Positions 21,601-29,296 of a stretch of DNA of 37,819 nt are shown piece after piece. Source of the DNA: DATKKG01 sp035543015. GTDB lineage: Archaea; Thermoproteota; Nitrososphaeria; Conexivisphaerales; DTJL01. The stretch is taken from contig DATKKG010000027.1 of the NCBI GenBank assembly GCA_035543015.1, forward strand, positions 1 to 37,819, given 5' to 3'. The first letter of the stretch is position 1, and the number at the start of each line of letters is the position of its first letter. The position numbers and the translations under genes are program-made. Under the pieces are notes generated by a model. That model worked only from the letters and a program-made list of their open reading frames with translations, did not search any database and was not told where the DNA came from.

Positions 21601-22439
21601 CGCGGAAGCAGCCGAGCACCCCGACAATGGACGTCTACCTCGACGAGGAGCACCGTGTCAGCCAGGAGAAGGCCCTCGAAGTGGCCAGGGAGATCCTGTT
21701 CACCAAGGTGGGCGACCTGGTGAAGCAGGTCAAGAAGGACTACGAGGAGATCTCCTACGAGTTCGTCCTGGACTCCGAGAAGATGGCCGAGAGGGCCTGC
21801 ACGCCGGAGAGCATACTCTCCGTCATAAAGTCCCCCAAGAACAAGACCAAGGTGGACGAGAAGGGCCGCTACTTCAAGATACTGGTGGACAACTTCGAAG
21901 ACCAGGCGTCCGTCAGCGTCAGGGACAAGTCGATGAACACGCGGGTCAAGGGAGTCCCGGGCATCCTCAGCGTCTCGGTGGTGCAGAAGGAAAGTGAATG
22001 GATGGTGCAGACCGCCGGGTCGAACCTCGGGAAGGTGCTCAAGTTGCCTGGCGTGGACTCGACGAGGACCACGACAAACAACATCTACGAGATAGCGATG
22101 AACCTGGGGGTCGAGGCGGCTCGCAACGCCATCGTGAGGGAGATACTCAACACCCTCGACGAGCAGGGCCTCGAGGTCGACGTCAGGCACATCCTGCTGG
22201 TGGCCGATCTGATGACCAGCAAGGGCGTGCTCCAGCAGATAGGCAGGCACGGCATCGCGGGCTCGAAGACCAGCGTCCTGGCCAGGGCAGCCTTCGAGAT
22301 CACCGTCCCGACGCTCGCCGAAGCGGCCGCACGCGGCGAGACCGAGGAGCTCAAGGGCGTCACCGAAAACGTTATTGTAGGTTCCACCATACCTGTTGGC
22401 ACTGGAATGGTTGACATCTACATGAAAAGTGGCGAGTAG
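18645..22439 (+). CDS. rpoA: DNA-directed RNA polymerase subunit A, fused A'-A''
   Basis: A 1,264-residue catalytic subunit in which A' and A'' are one chain. Most archaea encode them as two genes; the unsplit form is known from Thaumarchaeota and Aigarchaeota and is the strongest lineage marker in the window. The active-site magnesium loop NADFDGD is at residues 457-463. The N-terminal zinc-binding region has CGTCGNTSARCPGHFGH and then CRSCGR and CPHCGKKK. The A'' part begins around residue 880, with EPGEAMGVVGAQSIGEPGTQ (trigger-loop region) near 940 and HILLVADLMTSKG near 1180. TTG 18645 follows GGGGTG with seven bases between; the next gene starts two bases after its stop. Confidence 0.98.
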   Translation: MEEAIKTVGGIGFCVFSPSEVRKYSTVEITVPETYDEDGMPVQGGLMDSRLGVLEPGQKCGTCGNTSARCPGHFGHIELAEPVLHVAFVTITHTLLVATCRSCGRILLPEDEVKAYREQIVVKGYTTPNIVERISKEIIAKAKKAKVCPHCGKKKLEVEFTKPHLFHEINDEGGAVRLLPAAIRERMERIVDDDLILLGFDPKSAKPEWLVLQVLPVPPVTVRPSITLETGIRSEDDLTHKLVDILRVNQRVRESKESGTPPLIVQDLVDLLQYHVTTYFDNEVSGIPQAHHRSGRPLKTISQRLKGKEGRFRGSLSGKRVDFSSRTVISPDPSLDISEVGVPAEVAKKLTVPEKVAPWNIEHLKTLVVNGPTTHPGANYIIRPDGVKIRLEFAGDRQAISEALAPGYVVERHLSDGDVVLFNRQPSLHRMSIMAHFVKVLPYRTFRLHPAVCPPYNADFDGDEMNLHVPQGEEARSEALTLMRVQDQLISPRYGGPIIGAIRDFLTAAFLLTKDGVFLTRTQFSNLAYAGGYTGEIPPPAMEEPEELYTGKQLFSLFLPKDFNYVLTSKWFKAKGGKKGKDVVVKEGVLESGVIDKASIGAEEPDTILHRIVKDYGTDAARSFLNSTLRILRAYITSVGFSFGFDELELNDQAVKEIADIIKTAYSNVGDLYKKYDSGKLSLIKGLRPEQALEQYIMSELSRARDHAGRVVERSLPDTNSGIVMAKTGARGSSLNLGQMTATVGQQSVRGKRITRGYYHRALPHFKQLEKNPDAYGFVKSNYRDGLDPIEFFFHAMGGREGLVDTAVRTQQSGYMQRRLVNAMEHVRVEYDSTVRDPQGNLIQFIYGEDGVDPSKSDHGKAVNVDRLIDSQELLDDKEAARIKENEAKTLVKGYVGRLNPKLAEELEESLKKGGLSKKAAKAVCEATVSLYKRALVEPGEAMGVVGAQSIGEPGTQMTLRTFHFAGVRERDVTLGLPRLIELVDARKQPSTPTMDVYLDEEHRVSQEKALEVAREILFTKVGDLVKQVKKDYEEISYEFVLDSEKMAERACTPESILSVIKSPKNKTKVDEKGRYFKILVDNFEDQASVSVRDKSMNTRVKGVPGILSVSVVQKESEWMVQTAGSNLGKVLKLPGVDSTRTTTNNIYEIAMNLGVEAARNAIVREILNTLDEQGLEVDVRHILLVADLMTSKGVLQQIGRHGIAGSKTSVLARAAFEITVPTLAEAAARGETEELKGVTENVIVGSTIPVGTGMVDIYMKSGE

Positions 22440-22441
22440 GC

Positions 22442-22777
22442 ATGGAAAGCAAGATTGTCGGTTCGGTGGTCAAGACGGCCATGAAGACGGGCAAGGTAGT
22501 TCTGGGCGAGAAGGCAAGCCTCCGCGCCCTGAAGAGCTCCAAGATGGTCGTAGTCTCTCAGTCGCTGACGGGTGAAGAAGTGGAATCGGTCACCTCGGCC
22601 TGCAAGGAAGCGGACGTGCCTCTTGTCGTCTTCGAGGGCTCGGCTGTGGCCCTCGGAGCGCTGATGGGCAGGTCCTTCCCGGTCAAGGTCCTCTCCGTCA
22701 AGAGCGCAGGCGACGCGGACCTCAGGAAGCTTCTCGGCTCAGGGACGCCGGAGGCCGTGCCGGAGCAAAAGGCTTAA
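22442..22777 (+). CDS. rpl30e: ribosomal protein L30e (eL30)
   Basis: A 111-residue archaeal/eukaryotic L30e, an RNA-binding alpha-beta-alpha protein of the large subunit related to L7Ae. The conserved pieces are KTGKVVLGEKASLRALK near the start (G-x-x-x-L-G region), then KMVVVSQSL and VPLVVFEGSAVALGALMG. It begins two bases after the rpoA stop, keeping the common archaeal order rpoA, rpl30e, nusA-like, rps12, rps7. The C-terminal tail (TPEAVPEQKA) is slightly longer than usual. Its stop codon lies inside CTTAAAG, which may also serve as a weak TATA box for the next gene. Confidence 0.95.
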   Translation: MESKIVGSVVKTAMKTGKVVLGEKASLRALKSSKMVVVSQSLTGEEVESVTSACKEADVPLVVFEGSAVALGALMGRSFPVKVLSVKSAGDADLRKLLGSGTPEAVPEQKA

Positions 22778-22826
22778 AGAACAGGCAACCACACGAGACT
22801 CGCTTGTTTAGGATTGCGGTGTTGAT

Positions 22827-23270
22827 TTGTCGCCTGAAATAAAGCTCACCTCCGAAGAGCTCGGCCTCATGGCGGTCTTCTCCAACGTCACCGGTGTAAG
22901 TCCCAGGGACTGCGTCATCGATCCAACGGGGGACCGCATCATCTTCGTGCTCGACAAGGAATTCATGGGCCAGGCCATAGGCAAGAAGGGTCAGACGATA
23001 GCCAACCTCGAAGAGGTCATCGCGCGGCCCATCGAGCTGGTGGAGTACTCCGACGACCCCAAGGAGTTCATCAAGAACGCTCTCGGGACCAGGAACGTCA
23101 TCGACTCCAAGGTCAACGAGAAGGCCGACGGCTCCAAGGTCGGCATCGTGACCGTCTCGATCAAGAACAAGGGCGCCGTCCTCGGCAGAGGCGGCAGGAA
23201 CGCGGAGAGGGCGCGCATCCTCGCGAAACGGTACTTCGGGATCGAGCACATACACATCATTACGCAGTGA
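22827..23270 (+). CDS. NusA-like KH-domain transcription factor
   Basis: A 147-residue NusA-like protein with two KH RNA-binding domains and no S1 domain, the normal archaeal form. KH1 holds the loop GKKGQTIANLEEVI and KH2 the loop GRGGRNAERARILAKRYF; both have the G-x-x-G that contacts RNA. It is taken to act in transcription elongation or termination or in rRNA synthesis, though archaeal function is not well settled. TTG 22827 is preceded by GGTG (22818-22821). Position between rpl30e and rps12 is the conserved archaeal arrangement. Confidence 0.93.
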   Translation: MSPEIKLTSEELGLMAVFSNVTGVSPRDCVIDPTGDRIIFVLDKEFMGQAIGKKGQTIANLEEVIARPIELVEYSDDPKEFIKNALGTRNVIDSKVNEKADGSKVGIVTVSIKNKGAVLGRGGRNAERARILAKRYFGIEHIHIITQ

Positions 23271-23290
23271 AACGTGCTTTGAAGACTAAA

Positions 23291-23299
23291 TCTTATATG
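23291..23299 (+). promoter_or_regulatory. internal TATA box before rps12
   Basis: TCTTATATG lies about 35 bases before TTG 23330. It would let rps12-rps7 be transcribed apart from the RNA polymerase genes, with a leader of about eight bases. Confidence 0.55.
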
Positions 23300-23329
23300 G
23301 GCGTATTCCGGCGGGTTGATGGCTAAAGC

Positions 23330-23770
23330 TTGGCACACAAGTCCCCGAGAGGCGAGTTCGCCGCCAGGAAACTGCAGAGCCGCAGGCAGGAACATCGCTG
23401 GTCCAACAAGTACTACAAGAGGCGCATGCTGAAGCTTGACGAGAAGGCGGACCCGCTGGAGGCCTCACCTCAGGCCAGGGGCATCGTGCTCGAGAAGGTG
23501 GGCGTCGAGTCGAAGCAGCCCAACTCGGCCATTAGGAAGTGCGTAAGGGTTCAGCTGGTGAAGAACGGCAAGCAGGTCACGGCCTTCCTACCCGGCGACG
23601 GCGCGCTGAACTACGTCGACGAACACGACGAGGTCGTCATCGAGGGGATCGGCGGCTCCCAGGGCAGGGCCATGGGAGACATCCCCGGCGTCAGATGGCA
23701 GGTCTCCACGGTTAACGGCGTCTCGTTGGAGATGCTGGTCGTGGGACGGAAGGAGAAGCCCAAGAGGTAG
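23330..23770 (+). CDS. rps12: ribosomal protein S12 (uS12)
   Basis: A 146-residue archaeal-type S12, the decoding-centre protein of the small subunit. Key conserved segments: RGEFAARKL, GIVLEKVGVESKQPNSAIRKCVRVQL, PGDGALNYVDEHDEVVIEG (described in parts), and GDIPGVRWQVSTVNGVSL. The lysine of the KQPNSA loop, equivalent to the streptomycin-resistance position, is present. The start is TTG 23330; the nearby ATG at 23319 is in another frame. It is followed without a gap by the frame of S7. Confidence 0.97.
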   Translation: MAHKSPRGEFAARKLQSRRQEHRWSNKYYKRRMLKLDEKADPLEASPQARGIVLEKVGVESKQPNSAIRKCVRVQLVKNGKQVTAFLPGDGALNYVDEHDEVVIEGIGGSQGRAMGDIPGVRWQVSTVNGVSLEMLVVGRKEKPKR

Positions 23771-23777
23771 ATGGCGA

Positions 23778-24371
23778 CTGACAGACAAGATCCTGCTCTT
23801 CAGCAAATGGGACTGTTCGGAGGTCGAGGTCACCGACGTGGGCCTCCAGAGGGTCCTCTCTCTTAGGCCCTCGGTGATACCACACACCCATGGCCGACAT
23901 GAGCACAAGAAGTTCGGGAAGGCCGATGTGAACATCGTCGAACGGCTGGCCAACTCTCTTATGCACTTCGGGAAGAAGCATGCGAAGAACACGGGCAGAA
24001 TGGCCGGGAAGAAGCAGAAGAGCATGAACATAGTGAGGGCAGCCCTCGAGATAGTCGACCTGAAGACCGGCGACAACCCGGTGCAGGTCCTGGTCAAGGC
24101 CATCGAGAACGCCGCTCCTAACGAGGATACCACTCGAATCAGCTACGGTGGCGTCGTCTACCATCTCTCGGTGGACGTGGCACCCATCCGCAGGATAGAC
24201 CTCGCCCTCAGGTTCATGGCGGAAGGTGTGAGGGAGGCGGCCTTTTCATCGGAGAGGGGCGTGGAGGAGGTCCTCGCCGACGAAATCATCGCCGCGGCGC
24301 ACAACGACGGGTCCAGCTTCTCGGTGAAGAAGAAGACGGAGCAGGAACGGATAGCGCTCTCTTCACGCTAA
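23778..24371 (+). CDS. rps7: ribosomal protein S7 (uS7), start codon anomalous
   Basis: About 197 residues of S7, which nucleates assembly of the small-subunit head. Conserved pieces include KILLFSKWDCSEVEV, HTHGRHEHKKFGKADVNIVERL, NTGRMAGKKQ and PIRRIDLALRFMAEG. The conserved N terminus begins at CTG 23778 (L-T-D-K-I-L-L-F) and no ATG, GTG or TTG exists in that frame before GTG 23838, which would cut off about 20 conserved residues. An ATG at 23771, directly after the S12 stop, is one base out of frame with it. GAGGT (23764-23768) sits nine bases before CTG 23778. Either CTG is the start or one base is extra near 23774-23777. Confidence 0.9.
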   Translation: MTDKILLFSKWDCSEVEVTDVGLQRVLSLRPSVIPHTHGRHEHKKFGKADVNIVERLANSLMHFGKKHAKNTGRMAGKKQKSMNIVRAALEIVDLKTGDNPVQVLVKAIENAAPNEDTTRISYGGVVYHLSVDVAPIRRIDLALRFMAEGVREAAFSSERGVEEVLADEIIAAAHNDGSSFSVKKKTEQERIALSSR

Positions 24372-24384
24372 AGCGCTTGCTAAA

Positions 24385-24395
24385 CCTTAAATAAC
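24385..24395 (+). promoter_or_regulatory. TATA box of the EF-1A gene
   Basis: CCTTAAATAAC is about 45 bases before ATG 24435, giving a leader of roughly 18 bases that includes GGTG (24423-24426), eight bases from the ATG. Confidence 0.7.
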
Positions 24396-24434
24396 ATCTT
24401 CCATGTGGTTATGCGTTAGTTAGGGTGCATACTG

Positions 24435-25751
24435 ATGCCTGAAAAGCCACATCTGAACATCGTGGTCACGGGCCACATCGACCACGGAAAATCGACCACT
24501 ATGGGTCACTTCCTCTTCGACCTTGGTGTCGTTGATCAGAGACTCATCGACGAATATGCCAAGAGCTCTGAGGAGACCGGCAGAGGCGATACTTTCAAGT
24601 TCGCCTGGGTGTTGGACCAGTTGAAGGAGGAGAGGGAGAGGGGTATCACCGTAGACCTCGCCTTCCAGAAGTTCGAGACCAAGAAGTATACGTTCACGCT
24701 CATCGACGCTCCCGGGCACAGGGACTTCGTCAAGAACATGATCACCGGTGCCAGCGAGGCGGACGCGGCTGTTCTGGTCATCTCATCCAAGCCAGGCGAG
24801 ACGGAAGCCGGCCTGGGCGAAGGCGGCCAGACGGTCGAGCACGCCTTCCTGCTGAAGACGCTCGGCGTCAACCAGCTCATCGTCCTGATCAACAAGATGG
24901 ATGCCACCACGCCCACCCCGTACGACCAGAAGCGCTTCGAAGAGGTCAAAGCTGAAGCCTCAGCCCTCCTCAAGAAGGTGGGCTACAAGGTCGAGTCCCT
25001 CAACATCATACCCGTCTCAGGCTGGAAGGGGGACAACCTCATCACGAAGTCCACCAACATGCCCTGGTACAAGGGACCTACCCTGCTCGAGGCGCTCGAC
25101 ATGCTCGTGGAGCCGTCCAAGCCCACCGACAAGCCCCTTAGGATCCCCGTCCAGGACGTTTACACCATCACCGGCGTAGGCACGGTTCCCGTCGGCAGGG
25201 TCGAGACCGGCGTGCTGAAACCCAACGACGTCGTAGTCGTCATGCCGGCCGGCGTGAAGGGGGAGGTCAAGACCATCGAAACCCACCACTCGCAGATTTC
25301 GCAGGCGGTACCCGGAGACAACATTGGCTTCAACATCAGAGGGATAGCCAAGACCGACATCAAGAGGGGGGACGTAGTAGGATCGGCCAGCTCCCCGCCC
25401 ATGGTCGCGAAGGAGTTTGTCGGCCAGATCATCGTGGTCTACCACCCGACGGCGATCGCCGCGGGCTACACGCCCGTCCTGCACGCGCATACTCTGCAGG
25501 TCGCTGCTTCGGTCAGCGAGCTGATCTCCAAGATCGACCCGCGCTCCGGCCAGGTGGTCGAAGACAAGCCGAAGAGCCTCAAGACGGGCGACGCGGCCAT
25601 CGTCAAGATCAAGCCGCTGAAGCCCATATGCATCGAGACCTACAAGGACTTCCCCGAGATGGGCAGGTTCGCCCTCAGGGACTCCGGCCGCACCATAGCA
25701 GCCGGGATCGTGAAGGAGATAACCTCCAAGCAGGACGTCCAGGTCAAGTAG
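24435..25751 (+). CDS. tuf: translation elongation factor 1-alpha (aEF1A)
   Basis: A 438-residue GTPase that brings aminoacyl-tRNA to the ribosome. All G motifs are visible: GHIDHGKST (G1), RGIT (G2, switch I), DAPGH (G3), NKMD (G4) and VSGW (G5). Domains 2 and 3 follow with VYTITGVGTVPVGRVETG and the C-terminal GRFALRDSGRTIAAGIV. It has its own promoter and leader and sits at the end of the ribosomal block. In many archaea rps10 follows; here the next gene is a convergent adenine deaminase, so rps10 has been separated. A T-rich terminator follows the stop. Confidence 0.98.
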   Translation: MPEKPHLNIVVTGHIDHGKSTTMGHFLFDLGVVDQRLIDEYAKSSEETGRGDTFKFAWVLDQLKEERERGITVDLAFQKFETKKYTFTLIDAPGHRDFVKNMITGASEADAAVLVISSKPGETEAGLGEGGQTVEHAFLLKTLGVNQLIVLINKMDATTPTPYDQKRFEEVKAEASALLKKVGYKVESLNIIPVSGWKGDNLITKSTNMPWYKGPTLLEALDMLVEPSKPTDKPLRIPVQDVYTITGVGTVPVGRVETGVLKPNDVVVVMPAGVKGEVKTIETHHSQISQAVPGDNIGFNIRGIAKTDIKRGDVVGSASSPPMVAKEFVGQIIVVYHPTAIAAGYTPVLHAHTLQVAASVSELISKIDPRSGQVVEDKPKSLKTGDAAIVKIKPLKPICIETYKDFPEMGRFALRDSGRTIAAGIVKEITSKQDVQVK

Positions 25752-25770
25752 GCCCGCTACCTACCGTCCG

Positions 25771-25779
25771 TTTTTGTTT
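25771..25779 (+). terminator. T-rich terminator after EF-1A
   Basis: TTTTTGTTT follows 19 bases after the EF-1A stop in an otherwise GC-rich gap between convergent genes; archaeal intrinsic terminators are such T tracts. Confidence 0.55.
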
Positions 25780-25782
25780 GCT

Positions 25783-27579
25783 CTACCCCAGCAGCGGCTC
25801 TACGAACCTGAAACGGTCCGTGTCCAAAAGGCCCCTGTCGCTGATCCTCAGCTTCGGCAGCACGGTCAGGGTGATCAGGGACATCGTCATGAAAGGCTCG
25901 ACCATCCGACATCCCATCCTCCTCCAGGCTTCCAAGAGGCCCTCCGCCTGGGCGGACACCTCCTCCACGGGGCTGTCGGAAACCAGTCCCGCCACCCTCA
26001 TCCTTATGGACCCCAGGACCTTGCCGTTCCGCACGGCCAGCATCCCTCCTCCCTGCTCTGTCACCCTCTCCGCCGCGAAGGCCATCTCCTTCTCGTCCGT
26101 CCCGACAAGGAGGAGGTTGTGCGAGTCATGGGCGACGGTCGATCCGACCGCCCCGCCCTCGAACCCGAACCCGGTCGTGAAGGCCACCGCCGTCCTCCCG
26201 GTGGCATGGTGCCTTTCGACGACGGCCACCTTGAGCAGGTCCTTCGAGAGCGAGATCTTGGCTTCCCCATCCCTCACGGGCACCTCCTCTATCACCTCCC
26301 TTGTGTAGACGCTCCCCCCCGTCACTCCGATCGCCCTCACCTGCACCGTGCCCATGGCCTTGCCCGCCTTGACCGAGAAGTCTCCAGGCACGGGCAGCCT
26401 CTTCAGGTGGATCGAGTCCGTCATCTCCTTCGGGATCGCCGGCTGGGGGATGGAGATGGAGAGCCTTCCGTCTTGGGCCACCACCCGGCCGTCCGCCATC
26501 ACCAGGGAGGGCTTGAACTCCTCCAGCGAAGGAAGCAGGAGCATGTCCGCGCTCCTCATGGGGGCTATGGAGCCCAGGTATCGTCCCATCTCAAAGTGCT
26601 CGGCGCCGTTGATGGTGGCCATCTCGATGGCGACCACGGGGTCCACTCCTTCCTCTATCGCCCTCCGCACGACGTGGTCCATGTGACCCTGCCTGATCAG
26701 GGAGCCGCTGTCCCTATCGTCAGTCACCAGACAGACGTGGCGGCTGTCCACTTTCTCTTCAGTCACCGCCCTGATGTTCTCCTTCAGGTCTAGCCAGGCC
26801 GACCCCTCCCTTATCTGGAGGTACATGCCTCGTCGCAGCTTCTCCAACGCTTCCTCCTTCCCCGTGGATTCGTGGCAGGAAGTTATCCCTGCGGCCGTGT
26901 AGGCGGAAAGCGACTGCCCTTTCAGGCCAGGCGAGTGGCCCTCCACGAGCATCCCGGAGGCCAGGGTCGCCTCGATCTCCCCCAGGACGTTAGGGTCGGC
27001 GGCGAGCACCCCGGGGTAGTTCATCATCTCCCCAAGGGCGACCACGTGGGGCCACTTCAGGGCCCTGGCTATGTCTCTGGGGCCTATCTTCGCCCCTGCC
27101 GTCTCGAACCTGGGGAGGGCCGGGACGCATGAGGGAAGCGTGAAGTAGACTTTCAGGGGGAGGCCCAGGGACTCCTTCAGCATGTATCTCACCCCTTCCA
27201 TCCCCAGCACGTTCCCCATCTCATGGGGGTCCACGAACACGGTGGTGGTCCCCCTGGGCAGCACTGCCCTGGCGAACTGTGCGGGGGTCAGCATCGAGCT
27301 CTCTATGTGCATATGGGAGTCGATCAGGCCGGGCGCGAGGTACATGCCGGACGCGTCGATGACCCTGGTCCTGGGGCCGATGGTGGGCCTGGCGTCCCCC
27401 ACCAGAGCTATCCTGTCCCTCCTGACGGCGACGTCCACCCCCTTCTCTATCTCGCCGGTGTTCACGTTCACCAGTCGCGCGTTCCTAACGACGACGTCGG
27501 CAGGTGTTCGACCCATCGCGGTGTCTACGAGAAGCGGAACGGCCTCGCTGGGTCGCGTCCGCCACCTGACCGCTGACAT
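25783..27579 (-). CDS. ade: adenine deaminase
   Basis: A 598-residue amidohydrolase-superfamily adenine deaminase, which converts adenine to hypoxanthine in purine salvage. Domain order is normal: beta-sandwich start (PADVVVRNARLVNVNTGEI), the metal motif GLIDSHMHIESSML at about 85-98, then VDPHEMGNVLG, the LVEGHSPGL segment with its metal His, LVTDDRDSG with the catalytic Asp, and the C-terminal adenine-deaminase domain containing VAHDSHNLLLVG. Length equals the family norm. ATG 27579 is 26 bases after a TATA box, so it is leaderless. It converges on EF-1A and diverges from malic enzyme. Confidence 0.95.
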   Translation of the reverse strand: MSAVRWRTRPSEAVPLLVDTAMGRTPADVVVRNARLVNVNTGEIEKGVDVAVRRDRIALVGDARPTIGPRTRVIDASGMYLAPGLIDSHMHIESSMLTPAQFARAVLPRGTTTVFVDPHEMGNVLGMEGVRYMLKESLGLPLKVYFTLPSCVPALPRFETAGAKIGPRDIARALKWPHVVALGEMMNYPGVLAADPNVLGEIEATLASGMLVEGHSPGLKGQSLSAYTAAGITSCHESTGKEEALEKLRRGMYLQIREGSAWLDLKENIRAVTEEKVDSRHVCLVTDDRDSGSLIRQGHMDHVVRRAIEEGVDPVVAIEMATINGAEHFEMGRYLGSIAPMRSADMLLLPSLEEFKPSLVMADGRVVAQDGRLSISIPQPAIPKEMTDSIHLKRLPVPGDFSVKAGKAMGTVQVRAIGVTGGSVYTREVIEEVPVRDGEAKISLSKDLLKVAVVERHHATGRTAVAFTTGFGFEGGAVGSTVAHDSHNLLLVGTDEKEMAFAAERVTEQGGGMLAVRNGKVLGSIRMRVAGLVSDSPVEEVSAQAEGLLEAWRRMGCRMVEPFMTMSLITLTVLPKLRISDRGLLDTDRFRFVEPLLG

Positions 27580-27598
27580 TTAGATTCAATCGTAGAGC

Positions 27599-27611
27599 GT
27601 TTGTATTAAGT
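27599..27611 (-). promoter_or_regulatory. TATA box of the adenine deaminase gene
   Basis: Minus-strand CTTAATACAAACG is centred 26 bases before ATG 27579. Confidence 0.6.
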
Positions 27612-27690
27612 GTTTATGGTTATTCTTGCAAACCTTCTAAACATTGAGCACCTATTTCCTTGCAGTATTGACGAATCGGCCACAGGACAA

Positions 27691-27699
27691 CCTTAAATC
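27691..27699 (+). promoter_or_regulatory. TATA box of the malic enzyme gene
   Basis: CCTTAAATC about 37 bases before TTG 27732 predicts a leader of about nine bases. Confidence 0.6.
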
Positions 27700-27731
27700 T
27701 CAGCATCGCTCGATTCATCTCGAGTCCGCTT

Positions 27732-29066
27732 TTGACTACTCCCAAACAAGACGTCAACAAGCCTTACGAACTGGCGGTCAAGTACGCGGCGTATTACGGC
27801 GGCAAGGTGGAGGTAGTCCCCCGCGTTCCCGTCACTTCGTTGAAAGACTTCGGAGTATGGTATACCCCCGGCGTTGCGCAGGTCTCCCGCGAGATCGCCA
27901 AGGACAAGACCCTGTCCTTCGAATACACCAACAGATGGAACACCATAGCCGTCCTCACGAACGGGACCAGGGTCCTGGGCCTCGGGGACATTGGCCCGGA
28001 GGCTTCGGCCCCTGTCATGGAGGGGAAGTCTCTCATCTTCAAGTACCTCGGGGGCGTCGACGCCTTCGCGCTTCCGATCAACGTCACGGACAGGGAGCGT
28101 TTCGTTGAGGTGGCCAAGGTCCTCGAGCCGGCGCTGGGCGGCATCAACCTTGAGGACATCAGGCAGCCGGACTGCTTCTACATCCTTGAAAGGTGCAGGA
28201 AGGAGATGGACATCCCCGTCTGGCACGACGACCAGCAGGGGACGGCAGCCGCCACCGTCGCCGGGCTGATCAATGCCCTCAAGGTCGTCGGCAGGAAGAT
28301 ATCTGACGTCCACATCGTCTTCTTCGGCGCCGGCGCGGCGAACATAAACAACGCCCGCCTCGCCATTTCCGCCGGAGCGGACCCCAAGAAGATCATGCTT
28401 GTCGACAGCAAGGGGATACTCCAGCCGGAGAGGGAGGATATGGACAAGATGGCCCTTGAGAACCCATGGAAGCACGACATGGCGCTACGGACCAACGGCG
28501 AGAGGAGGAAGGGTGGGCTCGCGGAGGCCCTGAAGGGCGCCAACGTCCTCATAGCCGCCGCCACCCCCGGCCCCAACGTCATCAAGGCGGAATGGGTCAA
28601 GGGGATGGAGAAGGACTCCATCGTGTTCGCCGAGGCGAACCCTGTCCCCGAGATATGGCCATGGGAAGCCAAGGAGGCGGGGGCCAAGATCGTGGCCACG
28701 GGCCGGAGCGACTTCCCCAACCAGGTGAACAACTCCCTGGTCTTCCCGGCGGTCTTCAGGGGGGTCCTGGACATCAGGGCCAAGACGATCACCGACGAGA
28801 TGGCCGTGGCAGCTTCCGTCGAGCTGGCCAAGTTCGCCGAGGAGGGAGGCCTGAGCGACGAGCACATCGTCCCCAAGATGACGGAGTGGGAGGTCTATCC
28901 GCGGGTGGCGACGGCCGTGGCCATGAAAGCGATGGAGCAGGGGATAACCCGCAGGAAGTTGAGCAAAGAAGAGCTGATGGAGACGGCCATCTCCATGATC
29001 TCGCACGCCAGGAAGCAGATCGACGTGCTGATGAAGAACGGAGTGATACCGCCCTTCCCAGACTAG
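27732..29066 (+). CDS. malic enzyme (malate dehydrogenase, decarboxylating)
   Basis: A 444-residue short-form malic enzyme that oxidatively decarboxylates malate to pyruvate with NAD(P)+ and a divalent metal. Landmarks: WYTPGVAQVSREI near residue 40, TNGTRVLGLGDIGPEA, the VWHDDQQGTA metal-binding motif at about 160, the Rossmann loop FFGAGAANINNARL at about 195, and the late SDFPNQVNNSLVFPAVFRG. Length is typical of archaeal and bacterial single-domain forms; no phosphotransacetylase extension is present. The start is TTG 27732. The coenzyme preference cannot be decided here. It could supply NAD(P)H or pyruvate alongside the neighbouring NAD(P)-linked hydrogenase. Confidence 0.95.
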   Translation: MTTPKQDVNKPYELAVKYAAYYGGKVEVVPRVPVTSLKDFGVWYTPGVAQVSREIAKDKTLSFEYTNRWNTIAVLTNGTRVLGLGDIGPEASAPVMEGKSLIFKYLGGVDAFALPINVTDRERFVEVAKVLEPALGGINLEDIRQPDCFYILERCRKEMDIPVWHDDQQGTAAATVAGLINALKVVGRKISDVHIVFFGAGAANINNARLAISAGADPKKIMLVDSKGILQPEREDMDKMALENPWKHDMALRTNGERRKGGLAEALKGANVLIAAATPGPNVIKAEWVKGMEKDSIVFAEANPVPEIWPWEAKEAGAKIVATGRSDFPNQVNNSLVFPAVFRGVLDIRAKTITDEMAVAASVELAKFAEEGGLSDEHIVPKMTEWEVYPRVATAVAMKAMEQGITRRKLSKEELMETAISMISHARKQIDVLMKNGVIPPFPD

Positions 29067-29088
29067 GCCCCAGGACACCCTTCCCCCG

Positions 29089-29241
29089 GTGCAGGCTCAC
29101 CGTTGGCCTGGCGCCGGACGGGTCTGCCAGGCCATCGCTGGTCCAGCAGCGAAGACCCTCAAGCTCGACTCGCTGTTCGAGGGCTCCGACGGCCCCGCGA
29201 AGGAGGAGCCGGGAAGCTTCCGACCTCCTCTCGAGGGATGA
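29089..29241 (+). CDS. possible 50-aa ORF after malic enzyme
   Basis: In the 230-base gap between malic enzyme and the hydrogenase, a GTG-initiated frame of 50 codons has G/C-rich third positions and a plausible soluble sequence (AAKTLKLDSLFEGSDGPAKEE). There is no TATA box or ribosome-binding site, and the overlapping minus-strand frame (29097-29300) reads as arginine/serine-rich. It may be a gene remnant. Nothing else was seen in the gap. Confidence 0.2.
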   Translation: MQAHRWPGAGRVCQAIAGPAAKTLKLDSLFEGSDGPAKEEPGSFRPPLEG

Positions 29242-29296
29242 TTCCAGCTCCTAAGGGGGTTCCGTTCCCGCCCGGTTGACGCGGCGTGGGCTTCCT

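Noticed and set aside
18645..22439. Possible intein in RpoA or RpoB
   Set aside because: Lengths equal the sum of the normal parts and no protein-splicing motifs were seen.
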